Positions 26,206 to 37,200 of a DNA stretch of 64,000 bases are shown here, piece after piece. The notes beneath the pieces were generated by a model. The model was not told the origin of the DNA. It saw nothing but the letters and a program-made list of their open reading frames with translations, and ran no database searches. Position 1 is the stretch's first letter. Each line of letters begins with the position of its first letter. Source of the stretch: Calditrichota bacterium (GTDB taxonomy: Bacteria > Calditrichota > Calditrichia > RBG-13-44-9 > J042); the NCBI GenBank assembly GCA_013150955.1, contig JAADJD010000002.1, positions 28,425 through 92,424 of the forward strand, given 5' to 3'. The position numbers and the translations under genes were made by a program.

Positions 26206-27354
26206 ATGGCCGAACCGGTAACATATCGCCAGTTGTTTCCACACATTGATCAGGGGGTGGTGTACCTGAATCATGCGGCGGTTTCGCCCATGCATCGGCG
26301 GGCGCTGCAGGCCATGGAGGATTATTTCCAGGAGCGGATGGTTGGGGATATTGAATACTGGCCACGTGCCATGGAAAAGAAACAGTTGCTGAAGCAGCAC
26401 ATTGCCCGGCTCATTCACGCTTCTGCAGAACACATCGCCCTGGTAAATAATACCTCCACCGGACTTAACATCCTGGCCAACGGTTTAGACTGGAAGCCGG
26501 GTGACCGAATATTGCTCAACGATTTTGAATTTCCCGCCAATGTTTATCCGTTTCTTAATTTGCGTCGCCGGGGTGTGGAGATCGATTTTGTGCCCCATCG
26601 CAATGGACGGATTTTGCTGGACGATCTGGCCGCGCGAATCACTCCCCGCACCCGGTTGCTCACCATCAGTTTTGTGGAATTTTTAAATGGCTTTCGAAAC
26701 GATCTGGTGGCCATCGGGGAATTGTGCCGGCAGCACGGCTTAATTTTCTGTGTGGATGGCATTCAGGGCGTGGGAGCGCTGCAACTGGACGTTCAGGCAA
26801 CGGGCATCGATTTTCTGGCCAATGGGGGACAGAAGTGGTTGATGTGGCCACTGGGGATGGCATTTGTTTATGTTTCGCCGCGTTTGTTTGATCAACTCCA
26901 TCCCGCTTTTGCCGGCTGGCTGTCGGTAGAACAGGCCTGGGATTTTTTTGATTATCGCCTGGCGTTTTTACCGGATGCCAGCCGATTCGAACCTGGCACG
27001 CACAACGTTCCCGGTATTATCGGCGCGCTGGCATCCACAGAGTTGTTCCTGGAAATCGGGATGGCCCGCATCGAGGCGCACATCCTTCACCTGGCGGGAA
27101 AGTTAATTCAGGAACTACAGCAGCGGGGATATCGCCTGTTCACCCCCACCGAAGAAAAATTTCGTTCAGGAATCGTTACTTTTTACCACGATCGTGCCGA
27201 ATCTTTATTTGATTATTTAAAACAACAACACATTCATGTGTCGCTTCGGGAAGGAATGATCCGGGTGTCGCCTCATTTTTACAACACCGAAGGCGACATA
27301 GCGGCATTCCTGAATGCGCTGGAGGATTTTGATCAAAAACATGCGAGGGGGTAA
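26206..27354 (+). CDS. Class V aminotransferase / cysteine-desulfurase-like PLP enzyme
   Basis: A 382-residue PLP enzyme of fold type I. Visible parts are VYLNHAAVSPMHRRAL at the start, NNTSTGLNILANG near residue 88, the PLP-binding aspartate in IFCVDGIQGVGAL near 180 and the Schiff-base lysine in NGGQKWLMWPLG near 210. It resembles SufS/CsdA-like and isopenicillin-epimerase-like members. A cysteine-desulfurase active-site Cys cannot be placed with confidence, so the substrate is open. ATG 26206 has GGAGGGAG upstream. Its stop codon directly abuts the cyclase ATG, so the two are probably cotranscribed. Confidence 0.85.
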   Translation: MAEPVTYRQLFPHIDQGVVYLNHAAVSPMHRRALQAMEDYFQERMVGDIEYWPRAMEKKQLLKQHIARLIHASAEHIALVNNTSTGLNILANGLDWKPGDRILLNDFEFPANVYPFLNLRRRGVEIDFVPHRNGRILLDDLAARITPRTRLLTISFVEFLNGFRNDLVAIGELCRQHGLIFCVDGIQGVGALQLDVQATGIDFLANGGQKWLMWPLGMAFVYVSPRLFDQLHPAFAGWLSVEQAWDFFDYRLAFLPDASRFEPGTHNVPGIIGALASTELFLEIGMARIEAHILHLAGKLIQELQQRGYRLFTPTEEKFRSGIVTFYHDRAESLFDYLKQQHIHVSLREGMIRVSPHFYNTEGDIAAFLNALEDFDQKHARG

Positions 27355-29526
27355 ATGAAAAGAGAATTTTTACGTCGACTGGTGATTGGCATTGGGGCCG
27401 GGATTGTCAGTGCCATTCTGGTCTGGATCTTTACCCAATGGTTATTTGAATCCTTTTTTTACCGCTTCGAGGCGGCCAGCTACGATTTGCGGTTGCGATA
27501 CGACTGGAAATTGCGTATGCCGGATGATCCGGCCGACTTCAAGCCCATCGAAGAGGTTATCATTGTGGATGTGGATGAACGCAGCATTCAGAAGCTGGGA
27601 AAATTTCACCTCTGGCCACGAACCTACTGGGCCAAGGCCCTGAAATTTTTACAGGACAGTGGAGTGCGATTGGTGGGATTGGATTTTCTCTTCGATGCGG
27701 ATATTCGCCATCCCGATGAAGATCAAATGTTTATCGAATCCATTCAGGAATTGCAAAAGGTGGTGCTGGCCTTTTTTATGGCCGAGGCCGATAGCGAACA
27801 TTTCCTTTATGCCATGTCCAGCGAACCTGCGGGACTGGATGTCGATCGATTTATCGTAAATGTTCCACCGGAGTTAAAATATCGGTTACTTGCGGGCGAC
27901 CGGATGGATCCGCAGTTTGTACATCTGCTAAACGCCGCCACGGCTCTGGGATTTGTTAATATTTTCCCGGACGAGGATGGTATCTTCCGGCGCATCCCCA
28001 TGTTTATGCGGTTTAATGAAAACGTGTATCCCGCCTTCTCGGTTGCCATGGCCATGCGCCTGCTCAACGTTCGGGACGTGCAGTATCTGGAAAACGAACA
28101 GGTCGTGCAATTGCTGGCAGGGGACGGTCGCCAGGTGCGCATACCGGTGGATCAGCAGGGGAAATTTTTAATTTACTACCAGGGGCCCTTTCAAACCTTC
28201 CGCTACATTCCTTTTTATGATTTGTTGATGGGTTATGTGGATCCCAATTATTTGAAGGATAAAATCGTGCTGGTGGGATCATCGGCTCCGGGACTGTTTG
28301 ATCTCCGGGCCACGCCTCTGCAAAGCCGCTTCCCCGGTGTAGAGGTCAACGCCAATGTGTTGTATCAAATTCTTAAGGGAAAATTTATTCGCGAATGGCA
28401 ACCCACCTACAAATTTCTGTTCTACATGCTGGTGGGCATTCTGGTGGGATTTCTGGTGCTGTTGTTGCGTCCACTGGGCGGCATTCTGGCTTCTGCATTT
28501 ACCGTGTTGCTGATTTTCCTGGGATCGTTTTATGCCCTTTCCAGCTACAGTTTGTGGGTACCATTCATCGGCCCGGTGCTGGTGGTGCTGTTCACCTACA
28601 TGTTAAATTACGCCTACCGCTACATCGTGGAGGAAAAGGACAAGCGTCAGATCAAGCGCATATTCTCTCACTACCTGTCCTCCAGTGTGGTGGAAGAGCT
28701 GTTGAAGGATCCGGATAAAATCAAACTGGGTGGCGAAAAGAAGGTCTGTACGGTCATGTTTTCGGATCTGGCGGGATTTACATCCCTTTCGGAAAAGATG
28801 GATCCAGAAGACCTGGTGAAGGTGCTGAACAATTATTTAACGGAGATGACCAACATTATTTTCGAAAACGAGGGGATGCTGGATAAATACGAAGGCGATG
28901 CCATCATGGCGGTTTTTGGGGCACCGGTCGATATTGGCAATCATGCGGTAAAGGCCTGTCGGGCGGCGCTGCAAATGCAACGGCGTCTGCAGGAGATTCG
29001 GGAAGAATGGAAAAAGCTGGGGTATCCCAGCCTGCACCAGCGCATCGGCATCAACACCGGCCCGATGGTGGTGGGCAACATGGGTTCCGAAACGCGGTTT
29101 GATTATACCGTGATGGGTGATTCGGTTAATCTGGGTTCCCGGCTGGAAGGCGCAAACAAAATGTATGGTACCCAGATTATGATCGGCGAGGAAACCTACA
29201 AGATGGCCAGAGACCACATCGTGGTGCGGCAGCTGGATCTGCTGCGGGTGAAAGGAAAAACCGAGCCGGTGAAAGTATTCGAGCTGGTGGCGCTGAGAAA
29301 AGATCCTCTGGATCCCCACATAAAACAGCTGCTGGAGGTCTTTCAAAAAGGCTATCAACATTACCTGGCTCAGAACTGGGAATGGGCCATGCGTTATTTT
29401 AAACAGGCGTTAGAGATTGTTCCCGATGATGTGCCCTCAAAACTGTACCTACAACGCTGCCAGGAATTTAAAGAGAATCCACCGGGCAAAGATTGGGATG
29501 GGGTGTATACCCTGCGGACAAAATAA
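27355..29526 (+). CDS. CHASE2-domain class III adenylate/guanylate cyclase
   Basis: A 723-residue membrane protein. An N-terminal membrane segment (about 9-29) is followed by an extracytoplasmic CHASE2 sensor domain (about 40-330) and membrane helices (about 340-420). The class III cyclase domain (about 455-635) has metal Asp residues in FSDLAGFTSL and in KYEGDAIMAVFG, plus DYTVMGDSVNLGSRLEG with the Asn and Arg of the transition state. A short TPR-like tail (QKGYQHYLAQNWEWAMRYFKQAL) closes it. The Lys before the second Asp fits adenine specificity, so cAMP is the likely product. The signal sensed by CHASE2 is unknown. Confidence 0.92.
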   Translation: MKREFLRRLVIGIGAGIVSAILVWIFTQWLFESFFYRFEAASYDLRLRYDWKLRMPDDPADFKPIEEVIIVDVDERSIQKLGKFHLWPRTYWAKALKFLQDSGVRLVGLDFLFDADIRHPDEDQMFIESIQELQKVVLAFFMAEADSEHFLYAMSSEPAGLDVDRFIVNVPPELKYRLLAGDRMDPQFVHLLNAATALGFVNIFPDEDGIFRRIPMFMRFNENVYPAFSVAMAMRLLNVRDVQYLENEQVVQLLAGDGRQVRIPVDQQGKFLIYYQGPFQTFRYIPFYDLLMGYVDPNYLKDKIVLVGSSAPGLFDLRATPLQSRFPGVEVNANVLYQILKGKFIREWQPTYKFLFYMLVGILVGFLVLLLRPLGGILASAFTVLLIFLGSFYALSSYSLWVPFIGPVLVVLFTYMLNYAYRYIVEEKDKRQIKRIFSHYLSSSVVEELLKDPDKIKLGGEKKVCTVMFSDLAGFTSLSEKMDPEDLVKVLNNYLTEMTNIIFENEGMLDKYEGDAIMAVFGAPVDIGNHAVKACRAALQMQRRLQEIREEWKKLGYPSLHQRIGINTGPMVVGNMGSETRFDYTVMGDSVNLGSRLEGANKMYGTQIMIGEETYKMARDHIVVRQLDLLRVKGKTEPVKVFELVALRKDPLDPHIKQLLEVFQKGYQHYLAQNWEWAMRYFKQALEIVPDDVPSKLYLQRCQEFKENPPGKDWDGVYTLRTK

Positions 29527-29699
29527 TCCGAGATTATGCGATAGCCTACGAATTACACGAATTAACGCCAATGAAAATAATAAAATGCATTTTATTCTAT
29601 CTGGATGAAAAAATTTTTCCAGATATGTTAGCTATCTTGTTGATTTTTTTCGAATTCATTCGCACGATTCGTGGTTTAACGCATTATTTCGGATTAACC
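29527..29699. repeat. Dispersed ~170-bp repeat, copy R5 (forward)
   Basis: It begins at the base after the cyclase stop codon (CGAGATTATGCGATAGCC) and ends AACGCATTATTTCGG. It fills the gap between the convergent cyclase and apgM genes. Confidence 0.85.
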
Positions 29700-29727
29700 C
29701 TTCTTCGGCAATTCGGTAAACATTTGA

Positions 29728-30936
29728 TCATGCACCAAATTTTTTCAGCCTCAGGGCATTGGCCAGGGCCAACACGATCAGATGCCGGGTCTCCATGCGA
29801 TTGAGGTACCCACGGGCACATTCCCGTTCTCCGAAGGTGGTTACCGCATCCGGTCGGGCATAAGGTGACCACAGGATCGCCGGAACTGGGTGCCAGCTGT
29901 GAGACTTCAGCAGTGATGGGGTGGAGTGATCGCCGGTGACCACGATGACAGCAGGATTCAATTCCCGCAGGCGTCCCGCCCAGGCATCAATCTCTTCAAT
30001 CACTTTGACCTTTTTATCGAATGCACCATCTTCGCCGGTGCTGTCGGTCTTTTTAAAATGAATGAAAAAGAAATCGAACTGATCGTAAAATGCCTTTAAC
30101 TGTTCCCACATGGCTTCGTAGGTTTCGGGTTTGGGCGGCACATGCATGCCCACCAGTCGTGCCAGACCACGGTACATGGGGTACTGTGCGATGGCGATCG
30201 ATTTCAGGCCAAAACGCTCTTCCATGGTGGGCAGGGGATCGTACTTGGCAAAGCCACGGGCAAGGACGAAGTTCGCCGGGGATTCGTCTTTCAGGATTTC
30301 CCGTACCTGTTCCAGGAACGAACGCACCAGAGCGGCGGTTTTTTCGGAGGCAGGGTCTTCTCCCCGTGGCTCGATCGGTTTTTCGCCCACCACCTGAGGA
30401 TCGGTGTCGTTAATATTCCCTCCCAGCCCTTCACCGCGTAAGATCAGCACCGCTCGATGTTCCGATTCGGTTTCGATAAAAAATTCCACATCTCCATTCA
30501 GTTTGACCTGCTGCCGGATTTTTTCACACAGTTTCTTGTTTAGCTCGGTGGGAATGCGGCCAGCCCGCCGATCCACCACCACACCATTTGCGTCAATGGT
30601 ACAAAAGTTCAGTCGTGCGGCCACATCCTTTTCGGTCAGATGAAATTCCACCCCCAGAGCCGAGAGCACTCCCCGCCCGATGATGTATTCTTGCGGATCG
30701 TAGCCAAACAGTGCCAGATGGCCGGGGCCGCTGCCGGGGGTAATACCCGGCGACACCGGATCCAGTAACCCACAGATCCCTTCCCGAGCCAGTTGATCAA
30801 AATTGGGGGTGTGCGCCGTCTCCAGCTCGGTTTTGTCGCCGCCGGGCATGGGATGTCCTCCCAGACCATCCAGAATCAGGTAAATGATTTTGTGATCGTT
30901 TCTAATGATGAGCTCCCGAAGCAGTTCGTCCTTCAT
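29728..30936 (-). CDS. apgM: 2,3-bisphosphoglycerate-independent phosphoglycerate mutase, archaeal type
   Basis: A 402-residue glycolytic enzyme of the alkaline phosphatase superfamily that interconverts 3- and 2-phosphoglycerate. The metal-binding Asp is in YLILDGLGGHP near residue 23. The ApgM block PGSGPGHLALFGYDP near 70 is typical, and the distal metal ligands are in HFKKTDSTGEDG and TGDHSTPSLLKSHSWHPVP. ATG 30936 is chosen because GAGGAG lies seven bases upstream; the frame extends to 30978 without a ribosome-binding site. It is a single gene on the minus strand, convergent with the cyclase. Confidence 0.92.
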   Translation of the reverse strand: MKDELLRELIIRNDHKIIYLILDGLGGHPMPGGDKTELETAHTPNFDQLAREGICGLLDPVSPGITPGSGPGHLALFGYDPQEYIIGRGVLSALGVEFHLTEKDVAARLNFCTIDANGVVVDRRAGRIPTELNKKLCEKIRQQVKLNGDVEFFIETESEHRAVLILRGEGLGGNINDTDPQVVGEKPIEPRGEDPASEKTAALVRSFLEQVREILKDESPANFVLARGFAKYDPLPTMEERFGLKSIAIAQYPMYRGLARLVGMHVPPKPETYEAMWEQLKAFYDQFDFFFIHFKKTDSTGEDGAFDKKVKVIEEIDAWAGRLRELNPAVIVVTGDHSTPSLLKSHSWHPVPAILWSPYARPDAVTTFGERECARGYLNRMETRHLIVLALANALRLKKFGA

Positions 30937-31041
30937 GATCGGTCTCCTCTTATTTTTGACCAAAATTACAGGCTCCACCTGGATGGCGCAATAAAAGAAA
31001 AATCCAGTGGTTTACAAAAATTTCTGCAGATGGCAGAAAGA

Positions 31042-33276
31042 CTATTTCTTTCGGGGGATGAACCCTCCTGGAAACGTGCGGGATGCCGTACCATTGGAAT
31101 TTAATACCCGATGTAGCTCCCGGCGGATCCGGGCAATGTTGAACGGCTTCTGAATGATTCCATCAATGAATTTATTAGATTCGATGAGCTGCTTGTCCAG
31201 CTGGTTCCATCCGGTGATGATGAAGATGGGGATGTCGGGCATCTGCTTTTTCATGCGCTGGGCCAGCTGAATCCCATTCATTCCGGGCATGCTAAGATCG
31301 GTGAAAATGACGTCGCACTGATACTTCCGAAACTTGAGCATGGCCTCTTCGGCATTGGAGGCGGTAACCACTTCAAACCCTTCGTCTTCCAGCATTTCGG
31401 CCAGGGTTTCGCGAACGATGCCCTCATCGTCCACCAGTAAAATGCGGCAGGAGGTGTGAGATTCGATGGGGGTGTGGGGGACCGGTGTTTCGGCTTCTTC
31501 GGAAATCACCGGCAGCTCAATCATGAAAATGGAACCCTTCTTGGGAATGGAATCCACGTAAATTTTCCCGTTGTGGCGCTGGATGATGTCCGCAGCGATG
31601 CTGAGTCCCAGGCCGTTCCCTTTTTCGCCTTTGGTGGTAAAAAACGGTTCAAAGATTTTTTCCCGAATTTCTTCCGGTATGCCCATGCCGGTGTCGCTCA
31701 CAAACACCAGCACCTGATTGGCCTTCATGGAGGTCTGAATGACTACCTTACCCCCGTTGGGCATGGCATCCAGTGCGTTATTCAAAAGGTTCAGGAAAAC
31801 TTCCCGCAAAGCGCCCGCGTCACCCATCACCGGTTTGATGCGTCCCAGGTTCAGCTTCAGGTCGTAGCGGATGCCCAGGGACTGGGCCTCGCGTTCGAAC
31901 CGCGGACGGGCGATCTCAACCACTTCCTGAATCAGGTGATTGATATTGACGGCCTTCTTCTTCAATTTCTGGGGATTCTGCGCCACCGCATTCTGCAACC
32001 GCCGAATACTATTGGCACCGTCGTTGGCCGCCTGGTAAATTAATTCCAGATCCCGTGCAAACGGGGTATTCTGCAGCTTCTTCTGTAGCATGTGCGTTTT
32101 GCCGATGATGACGCTTAAAATATTGTTCAGGTGATGTGCCGCCCCGCTGGCCAGTTCCCCCATGATCTTCATCCGCTCCAGGTGCTTCATGTATGTTTCG
32201 TAGCGAGCCTTCTTTTCCAGGAGCGTTTTCTTTTCCAGTAATTGGGTGATGATGTAAAAAATAAAGCGGTAAAATTGTAGCTCTTCCTGTTTGATTTGTT
32301 CCATCTTTCGCTGGAAGGCGATGATCCAGACGCCCTGGTAGGAGTAGTTAATTTGAAAAGGAAACACCAGCGCGGAATTTACCGGAAAAGATTGCAGGGC
32401 GTCCCTCAGTACCGGCGCCAGGGGGTGCGAAACAAATTGACTGTGCCAGAAGAAATACTCGTTTTCATCGAAAATCGATTGAGGAATTTTGGGCAGATCC
32501 TTCAGCAGCTCGATGGCCAGATTGGCAAATTCGGAGTCACGATAACTTTCCTCGACAGTACGCCATTTGGTGTAAAACCGATTGGTCAGGAATAGTCCGG
32601 TGTAACGGGCTGTTTCGCTTTCCAGGATGTTGCGCATCAGGTGGGCGATGACATTGCGGGTGGAATTCCGTGCCGCGCCTTTTGGGAGAATGGTTTCGAA
32701 CAGTTTGTAGGAACCATTTTTTTCAACAATGTAATCGTACAGGTAGATATTTTCGATGGCAAAACTGACCATGTTGGAGATGGTGTAGAGGAACTGTTTG
32801 TCCTGTACCCGCAGAAATCGCTCAGGATTATCATCCCATAACACCAGTGCGCCCAGGACTTTCCCGCGCACCACCAGCGGAATGCCCAGCCACGAACTGG
32901 CCGGCAGATTGGCGGTGTTCAGATTCAGGTTCTCGCAAAAGGTGGCGTAGTTGTTGGTGAGCAGGATCTGGCGCTTTTCCAGCACGTGGTTGTACAGGGT
33001 GTTGGTGTCGTAAAATTCATCCGCAGGCACTACCTGATGACTGCTTTCGTCGAATACAAATTTAACCAGGCGATTGTTGGTGTGGGTGAAAATGATTTCA
33101 ATGTGTTGATGAATGTAAATCTTTTTCAACTCTTCGTACAGAATGTTCATAATGGTTTTAAAATCCTTGGCCGAGAAAAGTCGGCGGCTAAAGGCAGCGT
33201 AATACTCCAGCAGAAGGTTGGTACCTTCGACGCTGTCCAGTAACAAATTCAGGGATGAATAGGATTTATTTTGCAT
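31042..33276 (-). CDS. GAF-domain hybrid histidine kinase with C-terminal receiver
   Basis: A 744-residue soluble kinase. A GAF-like domain covers about residues 25-180 and a second sensor-like region 190-340. The phosphoacceptor His is in [15 protein letters not shown] near residue 377. The ATPase domain (about 470-600) has [32 protein letters not shown] and [10 protein letters not shown]. The receiver (about 612-735) starts RILLVDDEG, with phospho-Asp in IFTDLSMPG near 660 and Lys in IIQKPF. No membrane segments, so the signal is cytoplasmic. It lies 8 bases after the gamma carbonic anhydrase gene, so the two form an operon. No DNA-binding output domain is present. Confidence 0.9.
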   Translation of the reverse strand: MQNKSYSSLNLLLDSVEGTNLLLEYYAAFSRRLFSAKDFKTIMNILYEELKKIYIHQHIEIIFTHTNNRLVKFVFDESSHQVVPADEFYDTNTLYNHVLEKRQILLTNNYATFCENLNLNTANLPASSWLGIPLVVRGKVLGALVLWDDNPERFLRVQDKQFLYTISNMVSFAIENIYLYDYIVEKNGSYKLFETILPKGAARNSTRNVIAHLMRNILESETARYTGLFLTNRFYTKWRTVEESYRDSEFANLAIELLKDLPKIPQSIFDENEYFFWHSQFVSHPLAPVLRDALQSFPVNSALVFPFQINYSYQGVWIIAFQRKMEQIKQEELQFYRFIFYIITQLLEKKTLLEKKARYETYMKHLERMKIMGELASGAAHHLNNILSVIIGKTHMLQKKLQNTPFARDLELIYQAANDGANSIRRLQNAVAQNPQKLKKKAVNINHLIQEVVEIARPRFEREAQSLGIRYDLKLNLGRIKPVMGDAGALREVFLNLLNNALDAMPNGGKVVIQTSMKANQVLVFVSDTGMGIPEEIREKIFEPFFTTKGEKGNGLGLSIAADIIQRHNGKIYVDSIPKKGSIFMIELPVISEEAETPVPHTPIESHTSCRILLVDDEGIVRETLAEMLEDEGFEVVTASNAEEAMLKFRKYQCDVIFTDLSMPGMNGIQLAQRMKKQMPDIPIFIITGWNQLDKQLIESNKFIDGIIQKPFNIARIRRELHRVLNSNGTASRTFPGGFIPRKK

Positions 33277-33284
33277 AATTCAGA

Positions 33285-33803
33285 TTACGGTTGTCGTATC
33301 TGTTTTTCCAGATAATGTCTGGATAACTCCACATAAATCCGGGCATTTTCACGAATTTTTTCCACTGCGGCTTCGTCCAGTTCTCGCACCACCTTTCCGG
33401 GAATGCCCAGCACCAGGGAGTTATCCGGAATGACTTTCCCTTCCGTGACCACGGCACCGGCACCGATGATGCAATTGTTGCCGATCCGGGCACCATTCAA
33501 CACTGTGGCCTTGATACCAATGATGCAATTATCGCCAATGGTTGCGCCGTGGACAATCGCCCCATGCCCGATGGTAACTCCGTTCCCGATGTGTACGGGA
33601 AATCCTTTATCCACGTGAATCACTGCATTTTCCTGAACACTGGTCTCGGCGCCGATGACAATCGGTTCCATGTCGGCACGGATCACGGCACCGTCCCACA
33701 CGCTGGAACGGGCACCAATCGTTACGGCGCCGTAAATTCGCGCCAGCGATGCCAGATACACACTGCTATCGATGTTGGGTTGCCGGTTCAACAGGTCGTC
33801 CAT
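33285..33803 (-). CDS. Gamma carbonic anhydrase-like hexapeptide-repeat protein
   Basis: A 172-residue left-handed beta-helix protein built of hexapeptide repeats (IGARSS, IGAETS, IGNGVT, IGHGAI, IGDNCI, IGNNCI). The zinc-binding His residues of the gamma carbonic anhydrase family are visible in AVIHVDKG and IGHGAIVHG. It is close to YrdA/PaaY/CaiE-like proteins, some of which hydrate CO2 while others have no proven activity. The ORF starts at ATG 33803. Gene order with the downstream kinase (gap 8 bases) suggests joint expression. Confidence 0.88.
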   Translation of the reverse strand: MDDLLNRQPNIDSSVYLASLARIYGAVTIGARSSVWDGAVIRADMEPIVIGAETSVQENAVIHVDKGFPVHIGNGVTIGHGAIVHGATIGDNCIIGIKATVLNGARIGNNCIIGAGAVVTEGKVIPDNSLVLGIPGKVVRELDEAAVEKIRENARIYVELSRHYLEKQIRQP

Positions 33804-34212
33804 CTATCGTGTCCCATTGTTTATTCCAAATAATAATCTATAAATTTAGAAAAATCAAGAAGAAATACGTGAAAAAATGGAAGTTTTCCGTTTTCTCCTG
33901 TGCAGAGATGCAATGCGTAGGCTAAAGAATTCCGAAAAAATAAAAATATATTTCCGATTATGCGATTTGTGTCCTGGATCATAGGCCGCCATGCGGATTC
34001 AACCGTAACGTTAACAAAATTCGGAAAACGGGCGATAATGTAGGCAAATGAAATAAAAGGAATAAAGATAAATCCATGATGCACATTCTGAGTGAATAAC
34101 GCGTCGCATCCAACATCGTCCGGAGCGAATCCCCCAGCGGTATTTTGTGCGAACATCCGGTCACAACAAAATCGGCTCAGTGGGATAAGCCAACTAAGTT
34201 AAGGAAGCATCC
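33804..34212. other. Divergent intergenic region, nothing recognised
   Basis: This 409-base gap lies between the divergently transcribed carbonic anhydrase and kinase genes and must hold both promoters. AAGGAAG at 34201-34207 is the ribosome-binding site of the kinase. The AT-rich stretch 33820-33960 may contain promoter elements, but no boxes could be fixed. Confidence 0.4.
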
Positions 34213-37200
34213 ATGTCTGCCATGATCTTTGCCATAACTCGGGATCCCCAGAAAAAGAAACGCCTGGAACAGTGGTTTCAGGCTTCATCATATCGGGTTC
34301 AAATCTATGCGGACTGGAAATCGCTTACCCCGCAGGCGGTGTCGCGCCATTCACCGGCAGTTATCCTGGTCGATGGGCAGCTGGGTGCCCATTTGCAGGC
34401 CAGCATTCAAATCGGGGAGCAACTCTTTCAGAAATTTCAGCGGCCGGTGGTCTTTTTACTGGAAGAGGCCTTTGTTCCCCGGTTTCGCCAGCTGGCCACC
34501 GGGCCATGCCGCGATTATCTGATTTATCCATTCGAAGAGCCTGCGTTGCAGGCCATTCTGGAAAAGCACCAGGCTTCTGCTGTATCCACCACCAATGGTG
34601 AAAATCAGGCCTGGCTTTCCAGCATTTTGAAAAGTCTGGGAGAGGCGATTGTCACCACGGATCTGGACGGCAACATCCGCTTTTTTAACACCCAGTCTGC
34701 GGCACTTTTCCACCACAAGGCAGCCGCCCTGAAGAAAGGAAAAAAAATCTGGGATGTTTTTGAGCTGATCGATGATCGGGGCAATGCGGTGGTGAAGCCC
34801 GTGTTCACCCGGGTGTTAATGAACGGTGAAATTCACCGCCAGCAGGTGTTCTGCACCTCGCTGCATCCCCACAATCTGTTTGAGCTGGAAATTCTGGTCA
34901 GTCCCTTAAAAGATGTGAACGAGCGCATTCAGGGAACCGTCTGGACGTTGCGGGACGTTTCCGAGAAAAAGCAAATCGAACGCAGTTTATTTGAGAGCGA
35001 AATCAAATACCGGGCGGTCATTGAGCAAAGCCCGGACAATATCTTTTTTGCCGATGCCCGCACGCATCGGATTCTGGATGCCAATCCTGCCCTGCAACGG
35101 CTGCTGGGCTATTCCCGCGAAGAGCTGCTTCAGATGACCCCGTACGATTTTATCGATCACGATCGCAGGGATATTGATGCCAAGGTGAAGGAGATTTTAG
35201 AGTCCGGGAAACTATCCTTGGGGATTCGGCGCTACCGCCGACGGGATGGTGCGGTGGTGTTTGTGGACGTTTACGCCAGCGTGGTGGATTTTGGGGAAAA
35301 GAAGGCCATTTGTGTGGTTTCCCGGGATGTCACCGAACGGTTAAAGGCCGAGGAAGAACGGCGGATTCGCGAGGAGCGGGTGGAAACGTTTAATCGAGTG
35401 CTGCTGGATCTGACGCTGAAAAAAGTTTTTACGGAGACCGATTTTTATCAGGCATTGCAGGCGGTAACGGAATTGGCGGGACAGGCCATGCAGGTGGAAC
35501 GTACCAGCATCTGGCGCTACGATAAGGTTTCTGAGGAGCTGGTTTGCCTGGATTTGTACCAGTACTCCCGTAAACAACACAGCAAGGGCATGCTCCTGCG
35601 TGCACTGGATTATCCCCGGTATTTCCATGCCCTGGAAAACGATCGCCTCATCGATGCGAACGATGCCCGCCGCGATCCCCGCACACGGGAATACCGGGAG
35701 AATTACCTGGTGCCGCTGGACATTCGCTCCATGCTGGATGCGCCCATCCGATTGGGACAACAGCTCAAAGGCGTCATCTGCTTTGAACATGTTCAGACGC
35801 CCCGGCAGTGGAGCCTGGAAGAAAAGAATTTTGCCTCCTCCATTGCCGATCTGCTCTCCCTGATGTTCGAATTTCACGAACGAAAGAAAGTAGAAGAGGC
35901 GCTTCGTACCAGCGAGGAACGCTACCGCAGTTTGTTTGAAGGGGTGCCCATCGGGCTGTTTCGTTCCACGCCGGATGGGAAGATTCTGGCGGCCAATAAG
36001 GCATTGCTGTCCATGCTGGGATTTGAGAGTGTCGAGGAACTGAGTCAGATTCGCGCAGAAGCCCTGTACCGGGATCCCGAAATCCGCCGTCGGTGGATGC
36101 AAAAAGTTGACCGCATGGGAACGGCTCAGAGCATCGAGCACAAATTGATTCGCAAAGATGGGCAGGAAATCTGGGTTCGGGAAAACATTCGCGCGGTGAG
36201 GGATGCCCGGGGACGCATTCTGTTCTACGAAGGCAGCATTGAGGAAATCACTCAGCAGAAAGAAACCGAGGAAGCCCTGAAGTCCAGCGAGGAGCGCTAT
36301 CGGGATCTGGTGGAAAACAGCCGCGATATTATCGGAACCCACGATCTGGATGGTTACATGCTGAGTGTGAACAAGGCCACGCTGGAGATTCTGGGATACG
36401 CAGACAAATCGGAGCTGATCGGGCGTCACCTGACCGAGCTGGTGGAACCCCGATATCGACGGCTGTTCACTCAATACCTGAAGGAGATAGAGGAAAAGGG
36501 TGTGGTGCGCGGGATCATGCGCATTTTAACGCGGGATGGCCGGGTGCGGATTCTGGAGTATCACAACTCGCTGAAGCGCAGCGGCGACGAGCCGCCCATC
36601 GTGCGGGTGCTGGCCCGGGATATTACCGAACATTTTCAGGCGGAACAGGCCTTGGCTGCTGAAAAAGAACGCCTGGCGGTCACACTGAAAAGCATCGGAG
36701 AAGGAGTGATTGCGACCGACAAAGAAGGGCGTATCATCCTGATGAACAAGGTGGCCGAAAAGTTGACCGGCTGGCGATTGAAAGAGGTGCAAGGGCACCC
36801 AATTGAAGAAGTGCTGCGACTGGAATCCAATGGCAAACGAACCACTCATCCGGTTCAGCGCGTGTTAAAATCCCGCAAAGGATTGGTTTCCGCCTACTCC
36901 CGGGTGCTGATGAATCGGCAGGGACGGCAGCTGCTGATCAATTTAAACGCGGCACTGATGCACAACTCCCGCGGGGATGTTATCGGCGTTGTGGTGGTTT
37001 TTCAGGACATTAGCGAACAGAAACGCATGGAAGAAGAGCTGCACAAAGCCCAGAAACTGGAATCCCTGGGGATTCTGGCCGGTGGCATTGCCCACGATTT
37101 TAATAACATCCTGACCGGAATCCTGGGGAACATCTCCCTGGCGCGCATGTATTCGGAGGGAAACCATTCCCTGGCGGCCCGACTGGAAGAAGCCGAAAAG

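Noticed and set aside
33804-34212. Possible riboswitch or small RNA in the divergent gap
   Set aside because: No known motif or convincing stem-loop with terminator was seen.
35341-36474. 377-codon frame on the minus strand
   Set aside because: It lies wholly inside the PAS/GAF part of the hybrid kinase, antisense, without family signatures.
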